Shown: positions 21,011-31,203, numbered from the stretch's first letter. The stretch: DNA of 64,000 nt from Aplectana chamaeleonis (GCA_029168955.1 JAPDOI010000693.1:245807-309806); one strand, 5' to 3'. Notes: generated from the sequence alone by a model not told the origin. Numbers and translations: made by a program.

Positions 21011-21797
21011 TCTGTTACTTATTCTCACTCACTCACTCATCCCGTTAGCTGGCGGCTGGCGGAGCAGGATGACCTCTCAACCAGTACACTGCTGTAGGTG
21101 CCATAGGAGCTCTTGTGGCCTGAACGATACGCTTCCATTCAGTACGGTTCGCAGCAATTAATCTAGCATTAAGGACACTGCACCGTTGGGACTTCAGATC
21201 CGCCTCGACTTGCTTCAACCACGTCTTTTTCGGGGCTGCTCTTTCAACCTTCCACAGTGCAGGGCGCTCTCTCCATAACAATCTGCGCGGAAGTCGGTTT
21301 GTTTCCATTCTGCATGCGTGTCCGAACCATCGTAGCCTTCTCGTTCGAATTTGTTCTTCGATCGTGGGCTGATGGTCGCAAGTATCTCGGATATCTTCGT
21401 TCCGCATTCGATCTCTTAAAGTTATCCCGAGGATTTGCCGCAAACACCGCGTTTGGAAGACCTCCAGCCTGCTGTAATCCGACTTCAGCAACGTCCACGA
21501 CTCTGACCCGTACAGTAGGATTGGCACTATGAGCGCGCGAAACATCCGGATCTTTGTCTTGATTGACACATTACGCTTCTTCCATAAACACCAGCCCAGC
21601 GAAGCGAAAGCAGCCGACGCCTGCCCGATCCTGCACAGTATCTCCGATGTAGCCACTACCTTTCGCTCTTGCACCACCGATCCGAGGTACTTGAACTCCT
21701 TGACTTGCTGAAGCTCAGCTCCCTCGAAGAACACAGAAGCACGTGAACCGTCCGACGTCATGACTTTAGTCTTCCTGACTTTAGTCTGTTACTTATT
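21011..21797 (-). mobile_element. 5'-truncated LINE with 13-bp target-site duplication
   Basis: TCTGTTACTTATT occurs at 21011-21023 and 21785-21797, bordering a 761-bp insert. The minus-strand 3' end is (TGAG)n directly after the stop codon, as in RTE-type elements that have tiny 3' UTRs ending in short repeats. At the truncated 5' junction ACTAAAGTC is repeated, a small junction duplication. It is a fresh-looking copy with an uninterrupted residual frame. Confidence 0.85.
21045..21784 (-). pseudogene. Reverse transcriptase C-terminal part (RTE-like non-LTR retrotransposon)
   Basis: The frame begins (K)TKVMTSDG and continues through EFKYLGSVV, the LIVPILLYGSESWTL stretch and RRLRWFGHACRM to NRLPRRLLW. 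This is the familiar thumb and C-terminal region of RTE-clade reverse transcriptases. The palm with its catalytic YADD and the upstream endonuclease are absent through 5' truncation. The remaining 238+ residues have no stop or frameshift. It ends in TAA at 21045-21047. It can make no active enzyme; clade assignment is by motif memory. Confidence 0.8.
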
Positions 21798-22097
21798 GGT
21801 TCTCGTAACTTGTTCAATATATGTGGGGTAATACTTCCCAATCATATAAGTTTCCCAAAAACCATGGGAAAGCTTTGATGGGAAACAAAACCTTGGATCC
21901 CTTGTACCCGAGTCTATTTCACTGTAGATATGGCTATATCGCGCAGCAAAAGGATAAGGTGACATTTGTGACATAATTTTTGATCAAAATATGGAAGTTC
22001 CGTGAATTTGCAAATAAACAGCTCTGGGCGAGATTCGAACCTTGGTCACATGCCCACCACTGCCCCTTCCTCCCTTTGCGCCATCGATCCTGTTGAC
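21798..22097 (-). repeat. SINE-like repeat with tRNA-type promoter, copy 2
   Basis: On the minus strand TGGCGCAAAGGG (22072-22083) is an A-box-like motif and AAGGTTCGAATCT (22031-22043) an excellent B box, about 30 bp apart. The tail matches copy 1. Its 5' side abuts the TTAA at 22098, and its 3' side abuts the LINE duplication at 21785-21797. Confidence 0.6.
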
Positions 22098-22101
22098 TTA
22101 A

Positions 22102-22708
22102 AGGCATCGTACACGATGAAAACCATACTTGGGTTTTTGACGCCTTCGTGTTGTTATATCCCTATAGTGACTAAAGGTTGCAAAAAGCCCCTCAAAAACG
22201 TCAACTTTTCAAGAAAAACCCATTTAAACAAGGCTCAAGACAAATTTGAAGTTCCCGCCGACATCAGCTTGGGATAGTTGCGCAAAGAACGCAAGGAACA
22301 GTTTTACGATTCGTTCCTTGGCGCTGCGTTGGAAGTAACTCACCAAGAACGCCATTCGGACGAGCGATCATTTTTACTTGAACGAGGTTAAAAAGGGTTA
22401 CTAACATGCTGCGTCCAATGCTGTCAGCTGCTTTCGAGCAATGTCGAACGTGAAATCGAGTGGCGTGTGCATTGCGCCCTACGACGCGTCAACGCACGAT
22501 CGCCGGCAGCGACAACGGAGTGTTGTTCCTTGTAACAACGGATCGACCCCAAGGCCGGCCCCCCAAACCCAGGAAGCCCTTTTGAGGTAAGCAAATCTCC
22601 ATTCAGAGGCGATTTTGAAACTCCAAACGTTCTGAGTGACATTGTTATGACCCACTAGTCCGACTGAGCGCAAAAGTTGGAGATCGGTTTTTATCGTGTA
22701 CTATGCCT
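22102..22708. mobile_element. TTAA-flanked element, AGGCATCG subfamily
   Basis: The ends AGGCATCGTACACGATGAAA and the complement of TTTTATCGTGTACTATGCCT are flanked by TTAA at 22098-22101 and 22709-22712. The paralogous empty site at 20092-20095 confirms a 4-bp duplication. The interior is moderately GC-rich and non-coding. TTAA duplication is the hallmark of piggyBac-type transposition (superfamily inferred). Confidence 0.8.
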
Positions 22709-22720
22709 TTAACCGCTTAA

Positions 22721-23203
22721 AGGCACAGTACACCCTCAGATATGAATTTTGAGATTTTTATGTTATTGTGTAGAAGACCCCTCCTATATAACAAGTGCCA
22801 AATGCGAGATCTCAATTCCTCGAAATAAGCGAGAAATAAGCGACCACCACGGGCCCGACCCCCTTCGCTCACCACCACAGGCCCGACCCACAACCAGATT
22901 TTCGAACTCGATAGCGGCCTGATGGATGGATGACTTCCAACAAGTCGTCGTTCTTCAGTTCGTTGCTGGTCTATCTCCTCATCCTGTTTTGCTCTCGTGC
23001 AGCGATTGCGAATGAAGAGAAATACAGGCCTGAGACAACTCGTCCACCAAATTTTCGCCCACAAAATGCAGGCATTTTCAAGGAGCCGTATCTCGGCCCC
23101 TAGGGGGTTTTGAACTATTTCAAAGATACCATGTGATCGGAGGGCGGCTCTCTCCAAGATGAACCTAAAATCTGGAAAATAATTTCTTGGGTGTCCTGTG
23201 CCT
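22721..23203. mobile_element. TTAA-flanked element, AGGCACAG subfamily, copy 1
   Basis: The ends AGGCACAGTACACCC and GGGTGTCCTGTGCCT are flanked by TTAA (22717-22720, 23204-23207). The empty site is at 20084-20087. It contains blocks shared with copies at 37892 and 56538 (GAAGACCCCTCCTATATA; ACAACTCGTCCACCAAA) and a duplicated GGCCCGACCC motif. Confidence 0.8.
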
Positions 23204-23207
23204 TTAA

Positions 23208-23393
23208 CAATTCATAGACTAGGAGGAGGTGGATGGTCGGCAAACTTTCGGAGCTTATAACTCCTTCAGATCTATCTTTCGCGGCGGGCCGCCTACACTA
23301 TTTCACCATGTAATGCGTGAACATTCCCACACGACATTAGATTTCTACCGTTCAGACCTACGCTTCTTATACTTCCCTTGTGAGGGTCCGCGC
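23208..23393 (-). repeat. Left part of long repeat 'X', copy 2
   Basis: This is the reverse complement of 17187-17356 plus the uninterrupted junction CTCCTCC-TA-GTCTATG, with TA at 23220-23221. It serves as the empty-site control for the 2.7-kb element at 17359-20069. Confidence 0.75.
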
Positions 23394-24488
23394 CGGCATT
23401 TCCTTTGGTGCATTGGTGAATCCACTCGAAGTGTGCGAAATCTTCTAAGATCACACACGTCTGGTGATGGGGGCTACTGATTAACCTGGTATAAGTTCTT
23501 GCGAAAGGTTGTATAAATTGCCGGGGCCTACGATATAATTACGAGAATTTTGATTGCCAAGGAAAATTCAAGAATTTCGTTTTGATCATGTTTTGAACAA
23601 GCGAAATTGTAAAAACTTCGCCTTGAGTGCTTCTTCTAATGAATAAATTTGGTGCTAGGAAACATAAAAACTTCACTCATTTGACTCTAATCCCCCGTCT
23701 TTCCTCCCTAAACGTCGTTCATGATAGTGTGTTTCCAATGTAGAAAAGACTTGTGCGCACTACAGTCACGCCTAACGCATATGTAAGAAAAAGCGGATGA
23801 ATCGGCTTAGGGCGCATTAATGAATCCCACTAGATCCCCTGCTTGAGAATTTTTTTCACACATCATAGATGTCAGAGAAAAGTGTTCCGCGACGAATAGC
23901 CCGCAACTGGCGCAGTCGTTGGGTGCGCTGTCGACACGACCAGCTTCGTAGTTCGACTCTGACATGCATCTGTGTTTTGCCAACGAGTTTGTCTTGAGTA
24001 ATAAGCCCTTCCAAGCTGGTGGCTTTAGCTGGCAACGGAGCACGATGTACCTCAGGTTCTGCCATCTTTGATGGCGGGGGGTTTACTACGGGCCCAGCGG
24101 CAGCGGCTGGAGGCAGCTGGCAAGCTACGCCTCACTCGCCGAGTACATGGAAAGTGGTTAACTTTCCTTTTTGAGAGGAAAAAACGTAGTTAGCTCGTAT
24201 ACTCCAAGAACCATACATTGTGCTTGTCTCGCGAGTTTTTTAGATAGTACAGAGTATGAGGAAAAAGGCCGAATTGAGATTTTCGACCGTTTTCGATATG
24301 ATGTGCAATATAGTTGGACGAATATAACCTGGCATAATAACTGAAAGAGTTTTAGGGCAGAACTTCCGCTTTCAAGGCTTCTCAACTTACAATCTGCTTT
24401 GTTCCTTGCTACCCGTGAGGTCTGAAATCGACTGTATTTTTATCATTCAGGAAGCGCACAATTCATCTCTTACTTCCGGCAGCTCGCA
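23394..24488. other. No recognisable gene or repeat
   Basis: Short open frames only, on both strands around 23800-24060 and 24160-24385. I see no motif or inverted repeat worth assigning. Confidence 0.45.
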
Positions 24489-24491
24489 TAA

Positions 24492-24627
24492 GGGGCCGAA
24501 TAGACTCTCGCCGCTGAAAGGCGCGGCAGCGTGCAATGGAGGGAAATCGATCGTGCCGCGCCTCATGATCGATACTCCTCCATTTCATGCTACCGCGCCT
24601 TTGCACGGCGAGACTCTATTTGATCCC
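24492..24627. mobile_element. 136-bp palindromic element with TAA duplication
   Basis: The arms GGGGCCGAATAGACTCTCGC and the complement of GAGACTCTATTTGATCCC pair along nearly the whole length. TAA occurs at 24489-24491 and 24628-24630. A 3-bp TAA duplication suggests PIF/Harbinger-type transposition (inference). Confidence 0.75.
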
Positions 24628-24655
24628 TAAACCTGGCGGTTTCGTGGCATCTACA

Positions 24656-24808
24656 GGCTATATAACGGCGAAATTCACATGGTTCCTACGCGTGCTAGTG
24701 CGGAGCGGAGGTTAGAGACAGTTAGAGAGCGGAGGACAGACGAAGGCTGAGGAGTCGCGCGCGCCGCTCGCACCTCGAATGATGTGAATTACAACGTTTT
24801 ATAGAGGG
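24656..24808. mobile_element. 153-bp miniature element, copy 1 of 3
   Basis: The ends GGCTATATAACGGCG and CGTTTTATAGAGGG are inverted. The interior blocks GTGCGGAGCGGAGGTTAGA and GAATGATGTGAATTAC are shared with 30635-30786 and, inverted, 30959-31104. The flanks fit a TA duplication. Confidence 0.75.
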
Positions 24809-24865
24809 TATGTTGCGGTTTGTTGCCGGCTAGGAGGTGGTGGCTTGCTCGCGTTAAACACCCCA

Positions 24866-25012
24866 TTTACTCCCACTCCACCTGTGCAGTCGATCGATGA
24901 GGAAGTCTGGCAAAACGCCAGATTTTCCATCGTACTTTTAGTGTGTCGACCGCAATCGCACCATAGCCTTTTAACATTGCGGAAAACAGTATTTCCCTGC
25001 GACAATCACAGA
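24866..25012. repeat. Fragment of the GGTGCGGTTGCGGTC family, with an empty TTAA site
   Basis: The segment carries the terminal arm in reverse complement: TCTGGCAAAACGCCAGA, then TTTTAGTGTGT and GACCGCAATCGCACCA. It continues CCTTTTAACATTGCGG. The corresponding position in the copy at 40970-42490 is CCTTTTAA-[992-bp element]-TTAACATCGCGG, so this fragment shows the empty site. Confidence 0.65.
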
Positions 25013-25449
25013 ACGCTTGCTTTTTCGACTCGATTGTTATACCATACGAGTAACGGATTTTTTTGTGAATGTTACCAAGAAATGACAATGGCTCTCCACC
25101 TCTGATTGTGAGGGACCGAAACCAGGGTCATGCAAACAGTTATCCAGGATATCAACGAAGCTGCGTCCACTTGAAGATCAATATCTTCGAAAAATGTTCA
25201 AAACTTTTACGTCCCTCCGGATTCCGAGAAAAATGTAGTTTTTACAGTGAAAAGTTTTTTAAAGTTAAATTTCCTATTTAATAAACACTGCACTCTCTAC
25301 CCTCCTGAGGAGCCTCGGGGAGTGTAATTTCCACCTGCTTACTCTGCAGATTCTGACGTAGCCCGGTTCTGTTTTGGAGCGTGTTATTTTTCCACGGCTT
25401 GCCGCAATGCAATTTGGAATATTGCTCCTAAATACCTTAAATACCTTAA

Positions 25450-25932
25450 AGGCAGTGTTCACGATGATTCTCGTTTCCAAGTGTTCCATTCAAAACAATG
25501 CGTTGGCTACACCAAACTCACGAAGAAACGGCGAGAAACGCACTAATTCGTCTTATTACAGTGACATTATTCTATGGCCTGGACTAGTTGTCTGGTTGGA
25601 TGAACATGTTCATGGTGGTTGTCACCGGTAAAAAATGGGACTAATCAAAAATGGAAGAATATTTTGGGCAAAACAGTATTAGTTAGGGCCCGAAGGAAAG
25701 AACGGAGCAACACAGAATGGAGAATTGCAAAAGACGGGTCCGCAAAAGATATCATTGTCACAACGAACAGTTCCATTGACCATTGATACTTAAGAGGCGG
25801 GCTGATACTTGAGGATTTCGTGCCCTTCTGGTGCGTTTCTCTCGGTTTCTTCGTCATTTCAGTTCTACTCGGGGGCCAAACAATCGATTTAGCGATTAAT
25901 CTCAAAATCGGAGATTATCGTGAACACTGCCT
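25450..25932. mobile_element. TTAA-flanked element, AGGCAGTGTTCACGAT subfamily, copy 1
   Basis: The ends AGGCAGTGTTCACGATGA and ATCGTGAACACTGCCT are flanked by TTAA (25446-25449, 25933-25936). 483 bp, close to the 484-486 bp of the three other copies. The interior is diverged from those copies, so only the termini define the family here. Confidence 0.75.
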
Positions 25933-26299
25933 TTAAGCTGTGGGCTGACCAGACGATCTTACTGTTGTTTGTAGGGGATAGGTTCAGAATTGAAATAAAA
26001 CCTGTGAAACTGCAGGGTTTTCTTTTTCCAAGATAAATCAGCGCTGTCCAATTTCGGGCAAAGACGCGGTTCTGGACAACTGTATTGGACAACGAGAAAA
26101 TGGGTTTTAGGCGACTTTCTCCATAATTTTAAGGTTAAGGGAGGAATGGGAGGGTTGTTAGCTATCAGTTTGTAGAGAATTTCACAGAGATTCTAAATTT
26201 TTTTGAGAATTATGAAAGTCTAAAATTTAATGGGGGAACGTACGTTGTCCAATCTACGGAATAATCTAAGTTAGGCTGTTGCCGATCCGACAGTTGACT

Positions 26300-26510
26300 C
26301 AGATAATTTTTGGGCACGACGCTTCGGCGAAAGAGGGGTTTTCGGCGGAGCCTCGTCAATGGTTGGCGACGCCTCAACCTGTTTCAGCGACGCCCTGGCA
26401 GAGGGGACCGCGGGAAGTTCCAAAATATGAAAACGGGTCGACGCCTCAGCGAACAACGTGTTTTGTCCACGCCTCGCCCTTGTTCAGCGACGCTTCGTCA
26501 ATGAACTCAC
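26300..26510. repeat. Cluster of GCGACGCYTC motifs
   Basis: Six GACGC(C/T)TC-type motifs (for example GGCGACGCCTC, AGCGACGCC, GTCGACGCCTC, AGCGACGCTTCGTCAATG) are spaced about 20-45 bp in a GC-rich patch. Two blocks end with a similar CGTCAATG. A related GGCGTCGTG hairpin lies at 28508-28580. Confidence 0.5.
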
Positions 26511-27112
26511 GGCCCTTTAATTATCAATACTGATTCAACAACAAACATTTTAAGACGTCGACTGCAAGCAGCCGGTGCTCTTTTCTTGATTTTGTTGTTG
26601 CTTCTAACTTATCCGAAGCTTTACAAGTACCAAGTGCACCACTCACCACCTGTTTTTGTTTCTGTGACTGGTATCCAATTTTGTGTAATTTGGTAATTTG
26701 CAGCTACTACGCAGTCATTTCTCTTATATGCCTGTGTCTACTTCTTGATTCTCCTATATTTTGCGACAGCCGCCCGGTTTTCTGAAGCAGGACCTGCAAA
26801 ACGAAGCCAGATAATTTATAATCTACTTGATTAAAGTATCTGGCCTTGTCTCGAAAGGGTGAGTCAAAACTCCTTTTTAGTTTTTGTTTAAACCTTTTCT
26901 TTCGGTTGTTTCCTTTCCTTTGGGTTTCAAGCAACCTTGCTAATATGCTCGAAACACCCAGAAAGGCCGCTGATGGGGGGGTGTTAGTATTTTTCTCAAA
27001 ATGAAAACATTATTCGACGCGAAATTTCATGAAGATTTTGGAAACAGCTCCATTCAAAGATCCATCTCAAAGGGCAAAAATGTTATATGCAAAGTATGGT
27101 TTCCGTTCTCGA

Positions 27113-27233
27113 TTTAGTCTGACGCATGGGCCAGGCGGCTGGCCGTGCGGGGTTGGCGGCCTCACTGGGGAATGGGGTTTCGATTCGCACGGGATGATCT
27201 ACCGTCGCAGCCTCGTCCGTTCATCAGACTAAA
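27113..27233. mobile_element. 121-bp miniature element
   Basis: TTTAGTCTGA at the left pairs with TCAGACTAAA at the right. The interior is GC-rich. GGTTTCGATTCGC near 27175 resembles a tRNA B box with one extra T, but no A box is convincing. Confidence 0.5.
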
Positions 27234-27363
27234 GTTTTTGCGCGAACTCTACATGTATTTTCTCAATAATCGCTTGGAAAAAGTTGAAATTTTCCGAAAA
27301 ACCACTTCGTACTCCTGTCTGCCCCTGTGCCAAAAAAATGATTTGAACTTCATTTGTTTTCAG

Positions 27364-27855
27364 TGTGTGCTATGTATCATTGTTCTTTCTTTCTTATATA
27401 AGAGATAATAATCGACCGTGCCCCCAAAGGTAAGGTACCATGTGTTTTTTGTATGAGAACTGCGCCTTTTCTAGTTCAGGAACGTCAAATATTGTGAGAT
27501 CTGTCCGTTATGCATTGGCATGCCTGCTAATGGATGCGAAACATGATCATACTTGGCTGGAAAATAGGGAGAATGGCTTTGAGGAGATGCCCTGTCTTGC
27601 ACGGAAGGGTGTGTTAACCGACATTTTAAGAATAAGTTCCATAAGAGATGCAGATTACAGATTTTTATAGAATTATCTTGATGTTTCGGACTGTTTCCAT
27701 TTTCTTGTTTGTGCGGCTAAAAAGATAGAACTGCTTCTTTCTGCTGCAGACAGAGCAAAACGTCCACTTCAGGGTGGGTTTTTATTCCATTTAATGTTTC
27801 ATATTTTGTCTTTGCTGATATTAATTTTACTCTTTCAGATAGACTACAACGCTAG
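27364..27855 (+). CDS. Candidate four-exon gene 3' end (unknown product)
   Basis: Exons 27364-27429, 27475-27608, 27750-27773 and 27839-27855 are bounded by nematode-like sites: GTTTTCAG acceptor, AAAG|GTAAGG donor, TTTTCTAG acceptor, GG|GTGTGT donor, GCTGCAG acceptor, GG|GTGGGT donor, CTTTCAG acceptor. Introns are 45, 141 and 65 nt. One reading frame stays open through all three junctions with compatible phases and ends in TAG at 27853-27855. The middle exon encodes SSGTSNIVRSVRYALACLLM and further ordinary-looking sequence. The 5' end is missing and no domain is recognised. Alternative: chance alignment of splice-like sites in AT-rich DNA. Confidence 0.35.
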
Positions 27856-27920
27856 ATAGTTATATTATATGTACAGATGTTGCACAGTGATTTGCTGAAA
27901 TTTTTCTCCCAACTCCATAT

Positions 27921-28058
27921 ATGGAATTTCAACATATCAACGAGGTAGGTTTTCTAGAGCTGAAACGTTGTTTGACGGCGATCTACTCATTTTCTGTATT
28001 TTAGAGCTTCCTCAATACATTACGCGATGGTGCTATAGATTACAATGAAGGGTCGTGA
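27921..28058 (+). CDS. Candidate two-exon small ORF
   Basis: ATG at 27921 starts MEFQHINE, followed by a strong donor ACGAG|GTAGGT (27944/27945), a 60-nt intron ending GTATTTTAG (28004), and exon SFLNTLRDGAIDYNEGS with TGA at 28056-28058. It encodes 25 residues, too short to judge by itself. It may be the last exons of a gene whose upstream part is not recognised, since the frame extends a little upstream to a TGA at 27888-27890. Confidence 0.2.
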
Positions 28059-28507
28059 TGAAAATTGGGGACTGATGTGAATTTTAAGCCTTCTTCGTCG
28101 ACTTTGCTCCCTGCTGCCATTCCGGTCGCTGGAAATTATCTATGACTATGATTAACAAGCGCATAAGAATTTTATTACAAACTGCTTGATTTTCACTCAT
28201 GCATGTACCATTGTATTGTGTGAAATTGCTGTTATAAAATGTTATGAGACAAATAATTACTTGTAATGTTGTGATGTCTTTGTTTTGGTGGCATATGGAG
28301 AGATAAGGACTTGTATGGGAAAATCTGAGCAAGTTTGCAGCTCAATGTAAGCTTCTGAGCAAGAATAATAGGAAGAAGAGGGGATCCAAACGGAAACTGT
28401 GAAAAGACGTCTGTCGTGCTCCAATAAGAACGCCGCTGTCGCCGCAGCGCGCCCGACGAAACTTTGTGTGGGTGTAGTTAACGCGCTACACTGACAATCA
28501 TTTTCAG

Positions 28508-28580
28508 CGACGCATCGGCAAATGGTCGTCGACGGCTCCCCGGGGGTGGGTTCGGTCGCCGACCATTTGCCGAGGCGTCG
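28508..28580. repeat. GC-rich hairpin
   Basis: CGACGCATCGGCAAATGGTC pairs with GACCATTTGCCGAGGCGTCG around a GC-rich loop. It is probably a miniature foldback element adjoining the larger one at 28600. Confidence 0.6.
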
Positions 28581-28599
28581 TGCCTCAAAACTATCTGAG

Positions 28600-30028
28600 G
28601 ACACAACTGAAACAAGGGTCGAATAATGTGTGCCGTCTGTAACCACACACAATACACGGCACTTACGCGCAAACTTCTAAGTTGTTCCCGGTTGAGGAAA
28701 ATGTTTTCTATAGAACAAGAGTGGTCGATTGGAAGGAATAAGTCGCGTTTTTTCTGTCGAATACAAGGTTTTAGGCGGGGGTGAGTATTCATGTAGTGGA
28801 ATGGTTCCGAATGATCGTTTAGGTGGGGTCTCACTATGGAACTCTCTGAAATTTGCCGTAAGTTACTTTTAGCCATTCTAACCATTCCACATGAAATGTA
28901 GTTTTCCAGAACCGTAGTTGGACGTTGAGTCCGAATAAGCCCTTCGCAGTTACCTAGAATCACTCTGGAAAAATTACAGGCATTTTTCAAAGCCTCGCGG
29001 TAAGGTAACCACCAGGCAATTTCGAAAAAAGAGTATTTTGAAAAAAAATCGCTCACAATAACCCCCAAGTACGGAGTTTGGGTGAAAGAACATTTTTCGA
29101 ACTCAACATATAGTGATAGTTTTGAACCTGTACAGATTGTTACTTATAACAATTGGAAGGTTCTGTAGCGTTCCAGAACAATAGCTCAGATTTGGTTTAA
29201 AACTTCTCCAAGGGGATTATTTGCTATGCTGATCACGAATCAAACTTTTGACGATTTGCGGCATGCTAAGATAGATATGGCTCGAATTGTTCATCACGGG
29301 GTTATTCCGAGCCCTGATCTCGAATCTGAGATCAGTTTATCGATTTTTGACAGATTACGTTGGGTATACGGTAGATTGGAAAAATCAAATCTGACTCAAA
29401 ATTTGAATGCGGGGGAGAGTCGTGGAGGTGAATGCGAATTTATTGTTCATTTGTCGATTTTTGGATTACTAAGGTACATAGGTTTAGCCCCTCAAATGGC
29501 ATGGTACCTACCGTAACCTACAGCAAACTTCAGAATTTCGACGAACGGACTCAAGATTCGTGCTCAGCACCCTTGAACACACCTACATACAAGTTTTTAG
29601 TGGAATCGGGAACATTTTTTCGAAACACTTCAAAAATTGGCTGATGGGTACTCTTACCTTGTCGCAGGGCTTTGAAAAAATGCTCATAACTTTTTCCAGA
29701 GTGATTCTAGGCAACTGCAAAGGGCACTACATTTCATGTGGAATGGTTAGAATGGCTAAAAGTAACCTACAGCAAACTTCAGAGAGTTCCATAGTGAGAC
29801 CCCACCTAAAACGATCATTTGGAACCATTCCACTACATGAATACCCACCCCCGCTTAAAACGGTGTATTCGACAAAAAAACGAGACGTATTCCTTCCAAT
29901 CCACCACTCTTGTTCTATAGCAAACATTTTCCTCAGCCGGGGACAACTTAGAAATTTGCGCGTAAGTGCCGTGTATTGTGTGTGGTTACAGACGGCACAC
30001 ATTATTCGACGCTTGTTTCAGTTGTGTC
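28600..30028. mobile_element. 1.4-kb foldback element with ~450-500-bp inverted arms
   Basis: The ends GACACAACTGAAACAAG and CTTGTTTCAGTTGTGTC close long arms (about 28600-29105 and 29575-30028) that are roughly 90% alike over the outer 400 bp. The 196- and 177-residue open frames on opposite strands are the same arm sequence read twice, so they are not independent genes. The flanks AACTATCTGAG and AACTGTCGAAT are similar and could be a degenerate 9-11-bp TSD. Long arms plus such a TSD would fit Mutator-like elements. Confidence 0.7.
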
Positions 30029-30632
30029 AACTGTCGAATCGGCAACAGCCTCTAAGTTACGTATCAAAGCGTTCTTCTCTTGTACTGTTATAGAGCTGGG
30101 GTCATAGTAATCCAAACGAAACTACGAGTTTCGAAGTGATCGAAACGATTGTATTCCGCGAGTTTTAACCTCGCATGAAGAGGCGAATTCGAGGCGACGT
30201 AGCGATAACTGAGTTCGAATTCGTAACCCTAGTGTTGCTCGACCCTTGAATGAGCTACCCTCCAAATTGGGTTCGAAATGGTTTCGTGCTTCCCATGCAG
30301 TGCTCCCTTCTTTCGAGGTAGCAGCTTGAAAACCTTATTGTTTCGGGCATGCTCGCGAGCTCGCTGAAACTGGAAGTCTGCGCTGCAATCTCGCGGGGTG
30401 AACAGAGCACGATGAAATAGCGCACAGTTGATGGAGACGCGAGCCACTCTCAGTTTCGTGAAGAAAACGAGATGCAGATGACTTTTTCGTCGAACATGCG
30501 AGGTCGTCCAACACTAGATGAGCGACAGTCAGCTGTCGACAGCCGGCTGGCTGCAGTCGCTGCGCTCGGTCATCCCGACCGCTCATCAATACCTACCCAC
30601 ATTATTGGCGATCAACTGAGGTCATGCATATT
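30029..30632. other. No recognisable gene
   Basis: Short frames only. A TCATGAAGAGGCGAATTCGAGG-like patch near 30170 resembles one at 17620, but the match is too short to define a repeat. Confidence 0.4.
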
Positions 30633-30634
30633 TA

Positions 30635-30786
30635 GGCTATAAAACGGCGAATTTCACATGGTTCCTACGCATGCTGGTGCGGAGCGGAGGTTAGACACAC
30701 TGAGAGAGCGGGGGCAGACGGAGGCTGAGGCGTCACGCGCTCCGCTCTCGCATCGAATGATGTGAATTACGACGTTTCATAGAGGG
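30635..30786. mobile_element. 152-bp miniature element, copy 2 of 3
   Basis: The ends GGCTATAAAACGGCG and CGTTTCATAGAGGG are flanked by TA on both sides (30633-30634, 30787-30788). The interior matches 24656-24808. Confidence 0.8.
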
Positions 30787-30958
30787 TAGATCACCGTTTG
30801 TTTGAGCATGCAATGCAACGAGCAACACAGCTCTTCAGACACTGAAGTGAAGTTTCTGGTCTCAGTAAAACTGTAGATATTACGGGATACGTGAATCTAT
30901 TCCATTGATGGAGAAATTCGCCAATTTTTCTATAGGGGTGGAACTCCAAAAGGGCTTA

Positions 30959-31104
30959 CCCTCTATAAAACGTTCACATTATTTGAGGCGCGAGCGGAGC
31001 GCTCAACGCCTGGCCTCCGTCTGCCCTCCGCTCTCTCCTTGTCTCTAACCTCCGCTCCGCACCAGCACGTGTAGGAACCAAGTGAATTACGCCGTTTTAT
31101 AGCC
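30959..31104. mobile_element. 146-bp miniature element, copy 3 of 3 (inverted)
   Basis: It begins CCCTCTATAAAACG after TA (30957-30958) and ends CGTTTTATAGCC. It lies 172 bp from copy 2 in opposite orientation, so the pair forms a potential hairpin in transcripts. Confidence 0.75.
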
Positions 31105-31203
31105 TGTAAATCCTACGTAAGTGTGAAACATTCTCCAAATATTGGAGGGGTGAACCCCTTGGTTCCAGCACGATTGCCTTCGAGCTGCATGGTGCAACAG
31201 TGA

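Noticed and set aside
27130..27210. tRNA gene around GGTTTCGATTCGC
   Set aside because: The B-box-like motif has an extra base, no matching A box or cloverleaf arms can be drawn, and it lies inside an inverted-repeat element.
28478..30093. Two similar proteins of 196 and 177 residues on opposite strands
   Set aside because: They are the two arms of one inverted repeat read in opposite directions; no domain and no start context.
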